Under the pieces are notes generated by a model, which saw only the letters and a program-made list of their open reading frames with translations, was not told the DNA's origin and ran no database searches. A program made the translations under genes and the position numbers. From contig PWGL01000045.1 in NCBI GenBank assembly GCA_003554465.1, positions 1 to 6,347 of the forward strand: a DNA stretch of 6,347 nt, given 5' to 3'. The DNA is from Candidatus Pacearchaeota archaeon (lineage in GTDB: Archaea > Nanobdellota > Nanobdellia > Pacearchaeales > GW2011-AR1). How positions within the stretch are numbered: the stretch's first letter is position 1; the number at the start of each line of letters is the position of its first letter. Of the stretch, positions 6,216 through 6,347 are shown piece after piece.

Positions 6216-6347
6216 TCAATCACGTGGCACAGGCACGGTATCGAGCACATCGCGAATTACGTCGCGTTTGTCAACCTGTTCGACCTCGGCATCCGTCGTG
6301 AGGACGAGTCGGTGTGCGAGTCCAGGAACGGCCATCCCTTTGACATC
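6216..6347 (-). CDS. MoxR-family AAA+ ATPase, C-terminal fragment (runs off the right edge)
   Basis: The minus strand is open from the window edge to a TGA at 6216-6218, giving 43 residues. They read VKGMAVPGLAHRLVL near the start and end with VLDTVPVPRD. This is the typical end of MoxR ATPases: a lid helix with the HRL motif, a short linker and a VPVPR tail. MoxR proteins are AAA+ chaperone-like ATPases, often encoded with DUF58 and VWA proteins, which would lie outside this window. The ATPase core (Walker A and B) is not visible. The gene converges on the PLP enzyme with 13 nt between stops and no room for a separate terminator. Confidence 0.75.
   Translation of the reverse strand, partial: DVKGMAVPGLAHRLVLTTDAEVEQVDKRDVIRDVLDTVPVPRD

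Overview
The window looks like a chromosomal segment from a halophilic archaeon (class Halobacteria). The proteins are rich in Asp and Glu and poor in Lys, the DNA is moderately GC-rich, genes are joined by ATGA overlaps, and start codons mostly lack Shine-Dalgarno sequences but have AT-rich boxes at the spacing expected of leaderless archaeal promoters. GC looks lower than in many haloarchaea (35 of 60 bases in one mrp sample, 28 to 33 of 60 in the toxin gene). The genus cannot be named from the sequence.

Region 1 (1-3458, + strand) is the 3' end of an Mrp-type cation/proton antiporter operon. It holds two consecutive, translationally coupled membrane subunits of the MrpD/NuoL-M-N family. 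The first lacks its N-terminus at the window edge and carries a His/Asp-rich loop. The second has Asn where the TM7 lysine of the proton path normally lies, so the two paralogues are probably not equivalent.

Region 2 (3477-4429, - strand) is a two-gene toxin-antitoxin module of VapBC type: a ribbon-helix-helix antitoxin with an apparent extra UPF0175-like helix-turn-helix segment, then a 186-residue PIN-domain toxin, overlapping by 4 nt. A perfect 7-bp inverted repeat lies between the antitoxin TATA-like box and its preferred start and is a good candidate autoregulatory operator. An 18-bp palindrome sits where this module converges with the mrp operon.

Region 3 (4577-6202, + strand) holds two closely spaced metabolic genes: a nicotinamidase/isochorismatase-family cysteine hydrolase, and a divergent PLP-dependent enzyme of the ACC deaminase/D-cysteine desulfhydrase family that starts at GTG. 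Their 21-nt spacing suggests co-transcription, but no shared pathway is evident.

Region 4 (6216-6347, - strand) is the last 43 codons of a MoxR-family AAA+ ATPase running in from the right edge and convergent with the PLP enzyme gene.

No rRNA, tRNA, CRISPR array, transposase or replication origin was seen, and no stretch over 300 bases lacks a gene. The most noteworthy items are the toxin-antitoxin module with its operator and two-part antitoxin, the Lys-to-Asn change in the second antiporter subunit, and the altered active-site motifs of the PLP enzyme. I do not see convincing evidence of a wholly new system.
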